Below are positions 62,024 through 64,000 of a stretch of 64,000 nucleotides of DNA, one piece after another. The number at the start of each line of letters is the position of its first letter. Within the stretch, counting starts at the first letter, position 1. A program made the translations under genes and the position numbers. Below the pieces are notes generated by a model. It was not told where the DNA came from. It saw only the letters and a list, made by a program, of their open reading frames with translations, and made no database searches. This stretch comes from Pontibacter cellulosilyticus (GTDB taxonomy: Bacteria; Bacteroidota; Bacteroidia; Cytophagales; Hymenobacteraceae): positions 1-64,000 of the forward strand of contig NZ_JACRVF010000007.1 of the NCBI RefSeq assembly GCF_014306105.1, written 5' to 3'.

Positions 62024-64000
62024 ATGAGAAGATTAAGCCTATGGCTTGTTGCTACAGCAATGGCAACAGCCACAACGGCGTTTGCACAGCGTGGCGATGC
62101 ACCTAGTGTTCGCGCTAATGTATCGGAGCTGGGCCGTATTGCCGTGGCAGCAGAAAAAGACTACAAAGCTAGCCGGAACAAGGCATTACAGCTCGCCAAA
62201 AAGCATGGTTGGGTAGTAGAAAAAACCTATTCTGACGGTACATTCATTTCCTTGCAGGGCCTGGATGCCAAAGGCATGCCTATTTACTACATCACGTACA
62301 ATAACTCCAGAGCAGCTGCATCTGTGGGCACAACTGAGCTTTGGGCCGGCGGTTCGCTTGGGCTTAGCTTGAGTGGTGCCAGCAATTCGGTAGCAGAAAA
62401 ACTGGGTGTTTGGGATGGCGGCCGCGTAAGAGAATCGCATCAGGAGCTAACCGGCAGGGTAATACAAAAAGACAATCCTTCTTCTTCGAGCGAACACGCA
62501 ACGCACGTAGCCGGAACCATGATGGCCAAAGGCGTTAACCCACTGGCAAAAGGCATGTCGTTTGGCTTAAAGAAACTCGCAGCATACGACTTTAGCAACG
62601 ATGTATCGGAGATGGCGGCGGCGGCAAGCGAGTTACTAATCTCTAACCACTCGTATGGGGCTATTACCGGTTGGCGCTACAACTCTGATCGCAAAGGCAC
62701 CACCGAAGATCCTTATTGGGAATGGTGGGGTGATACGGAAATAAGCGCTACTGAAGACTACAGGTTTGGCTACTACAACGAAACTGCCTCTAGTTGGGAT
62801 CGCATTGCTTACAATGCTCCTTACTACCTAATTGTTAAATCTGCAGGCAACAACCGTGTAGAAAATGGCCCTGCCGTAGGTCAGCCATACTACCAGCGCG
62901 ATAACGCTGGCAAGTTCACCAAAATAGATGCACGCCCAGCCGGCATGAACTTCAACAACGGCTTTGACATCATCTCTACCTACGGCACTGCTAAAAATAT
63001 ACTGACTGTAGGCGCTGTGAACCCTATTTCGGAGGGTTACAGAGATACTTCTGACGTGGTGATCTCCTCATTCAGCAGCTTTGGACCTACAGACGATGGC
63101 CGTATTAAGCCAGATCTGGTGGGAAACGGCGTGTCGGTACTATCTACATCAGATAAAAGTAATACAGCTTATACTTCGCTGAGCGGTACTTCTATGGCAT
63201 CTCCGAACGTAGCCGGCAGCTTACTGCTGTTACAGGAGCACTATGCTAACCTGAAGAACGGCCAGGTAATGCGAGCCGCCACTTTAAAAGGTCTGGCTAT
63301 ACATACCACAGACGAAGCCGGCAAAACTGCTGGTCCAGACTATAAGTTCGGCTGGGGATTGCTCAATGTGAAGCGCGCGGCTTCTGTTATATCTAACACA
63401 AACAATACAAACCTTATCCAGGAGAACTCCTTGGCGCAAGGACAGACCTATACTTACCAGGTTGTTGCCTCAGGCTCTGGGCCATTAGTGGTAACTATTT
63501 CCTGGACAGATCCGGAGGCTACTCCTTTTGCTATAGGCTCTTCTGCACTTAACAACCGCACAGCACGACTCATTAACGATATTGATGTCCGTGTAGCTAA
63601 GGGCAGCACAATTTACCAGCCTTGGGTGCTTGATCCGGCAAGTCCGGCGAGCGCGGCCACCACCGGCGATAATAAGCTGGACAATGTGGAGCAGGTAAAG
63701 ATCATGAACGCTGTGCCTGGCGAAACTTATACTATAACTGTTAATCATAAAGGCACTTTGCTAAAAGGCCCGCAGGCTTACTCAATGATCGTTAGCGGCA
63801 TTGGTGGTACAGCTGTTTGCGAAAGCAAGGCAACCTCGGATCAGGGTACGCAACTAACAAAAGTAACGCTTGGCAATACGTTCTATTCTTTTATAGGTGG
63901 CTGCAGGACTTACATGAACCTGACAGACAGAATTTTTATGTTTGAGCCAGGACAGCAGCAAAACCTTAGCTTGGAGCTTGGCACGTGCACTACGGATGCT
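62024..64000 (+). CDS. Secreted S8 subtilisin-like protease (3' end beyond window)
   Basis: 659 codons are visible and the frame is still open at the window end. Signal peptide (LWLVATAMATATTAFAQ). Catalytic triad: Asp131 (VWDGGRVRESHQ), His158 (EHATHVAGTM) and Ser390 (SGTSMASPNVAG). The modified WDGG Asp motif is typical of Bacteroidota T9SS-secreted subtilases; a proprotein-convertase-like beta domain follows near residues 460-595. A sorting domain is expected past the edge. Start ATG at 62024 is the only one before the signal. Confidence 0.9.
   Translation, partial: MRRLSLWLVATAMATATTAFAQRGDAPSVRANVSELGRIAVAAEKDYKASRNKALQLAKKHGWVVEKTYSDGTFISLQGLDAKGMPIYYITYNNSRAAASVGTTELWAGGSLGLSLSGASNSVAEKLGVWDGGRVRESHQELTGRVIQKDNPSSSSEHATHVAGTMMAKGVNPLAKGMSFGLKKLAAYDFSNDVSEMAAAASELLISNHSYGAITGWRYNSDRKGTTEDPYWEWWGDTEISATEDYRFGYYNETASSWDRIAYNAPYYLIVKSAGNNRVENGPAVGQPYYQRDNAGKFTKIDARPAGMNFNNGFDIISTYGTAKNILTVGAVNPISEGYRDTSDVVISSFSSFGPTDDGRIKPDLVGNGVSVLSTSDKSNTAYTSLSGTSMASPNVAGSLLLLQEHYANLKNGQVMRAATLKGLAIHTTDEAGKTAGPDYKFGWGLLNVKRAASVISNTNNTNLIQENSLAQGQTYTYQVVASGSGPLVVTISWTDPEATPFAIGSSALNNRTARLINDIDVRVAKGSTIYQPWVLDPASPASAATTGDNKLDNVEQVKIMNAVPGETYTITVNHKGTLLKGPQAYSMIVSGIGGTAVCESKATSDQGTQLTKVTLGNTFYSFIGGCRTYMNLTDRIFMFEPGQQQNLSLELGTCTTDA

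Noticed and set aside
1-64000. Heptamer AAGTATA explained as promoter -7 boxes
   Set aside because: Although TATACTTT resembles TAnnTTTG and one copy overlaps a real promoter, most copies are deep inside genes in both orientations.

Overview
The window looks like a chromosomal piece of a Gram-negative Bacteroidota, most probably a Cytophagales/Hymenobacteraceae member close to Pontibacter (inferred from gene content, not from a search). Supporting signs are a type IX secretion sorting domain on a 1701-residue surface protein, Bacteroidota-only families (DUF1599, DUF4295, DUF4403, DUF5522, a BT_3928-like DoxX protein), bacillithiol synthesis (BshC), a UDP-sugar-epimerase-like threonine dehydrogenase, and promoters of the TTG / TAnnTTTG type. 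Genes lie on both strands in short operons. I found one tRNA (Asn), no rRNA, no CRISPR array, no transposase and no prophage.

Layout. 1-2.2 kb: AT-rich accessory segment with three unrelated single genes (one an extra methionine aminopeptidase) separated by imperfect inverted repeats, resembling integron-type cassettes. 2.3-8 kb: ADP-forming acyl-CoA synthetase, an HExxH protein, an NlpC/P60 hydrolase, a DUF1232 protein and a YgjP-type metallopeptidase. 8-15 kb: a TetR-TolC-adaptor-RND efflux operon ending in an acyl carrier protein whose phosphopantetheine serine is replaced by threonine. 15-18 kb: LiaF-like protein, LytS-type kinase and LytTR regulator, preceded by a two-turn direct repeat that fits a LytTR operator. 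18-22 kb: pheS, 3-hydroxybutyryl-CoA dehydrogenase, tRNA-Asn and a single-domain response regulator. 22-27.8 kb: fatty acid hydroxylase, aroK, DoxX protein, DUF1599, then folP-dacA (c-di-AMP synthesis). 27.9-35.4 kb: the giant secreted protein, divergent from a TPR-transmembrane-LytTR regulator across a GC-rich structured gap. 35.5-39.4 kb: kbl and tdh, the two steps of threonine to glycine plus acetyl-CoA, flanking a proline-rich repeat protein. 39.5-51.9 kb: thioredoxin-like proteins, DUF4403, YihY, rlmN, mnmD, an EEP phosphatase, fthC-bshC and a PH-domain protein. 52-58.6 kb: rimO, a lipoprotein, ftsY, DUF4295, rpmG, a secreted aminopeptidase P and rpmB. 58.7-64 kb: rocD, hemB and a secreted subtilisin cut by the window end.

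The most striking signal is not a gene. The heptamer AAGTATA / TATACTT occurs about 146 times by my hand count (about 73 per orientation), in genes and between genes, where base composition predicts roughly ten. It behaves like a genome-wide iterated motif similar in concept to cyanobacterial HIP1 or DNA uptake sequences. There are also several short interspersed repeats: REP-like hairpin clusters, and a ~210-bp element with ~40-bp terminal inverted repeats present in two good copies and one interrupted copy.
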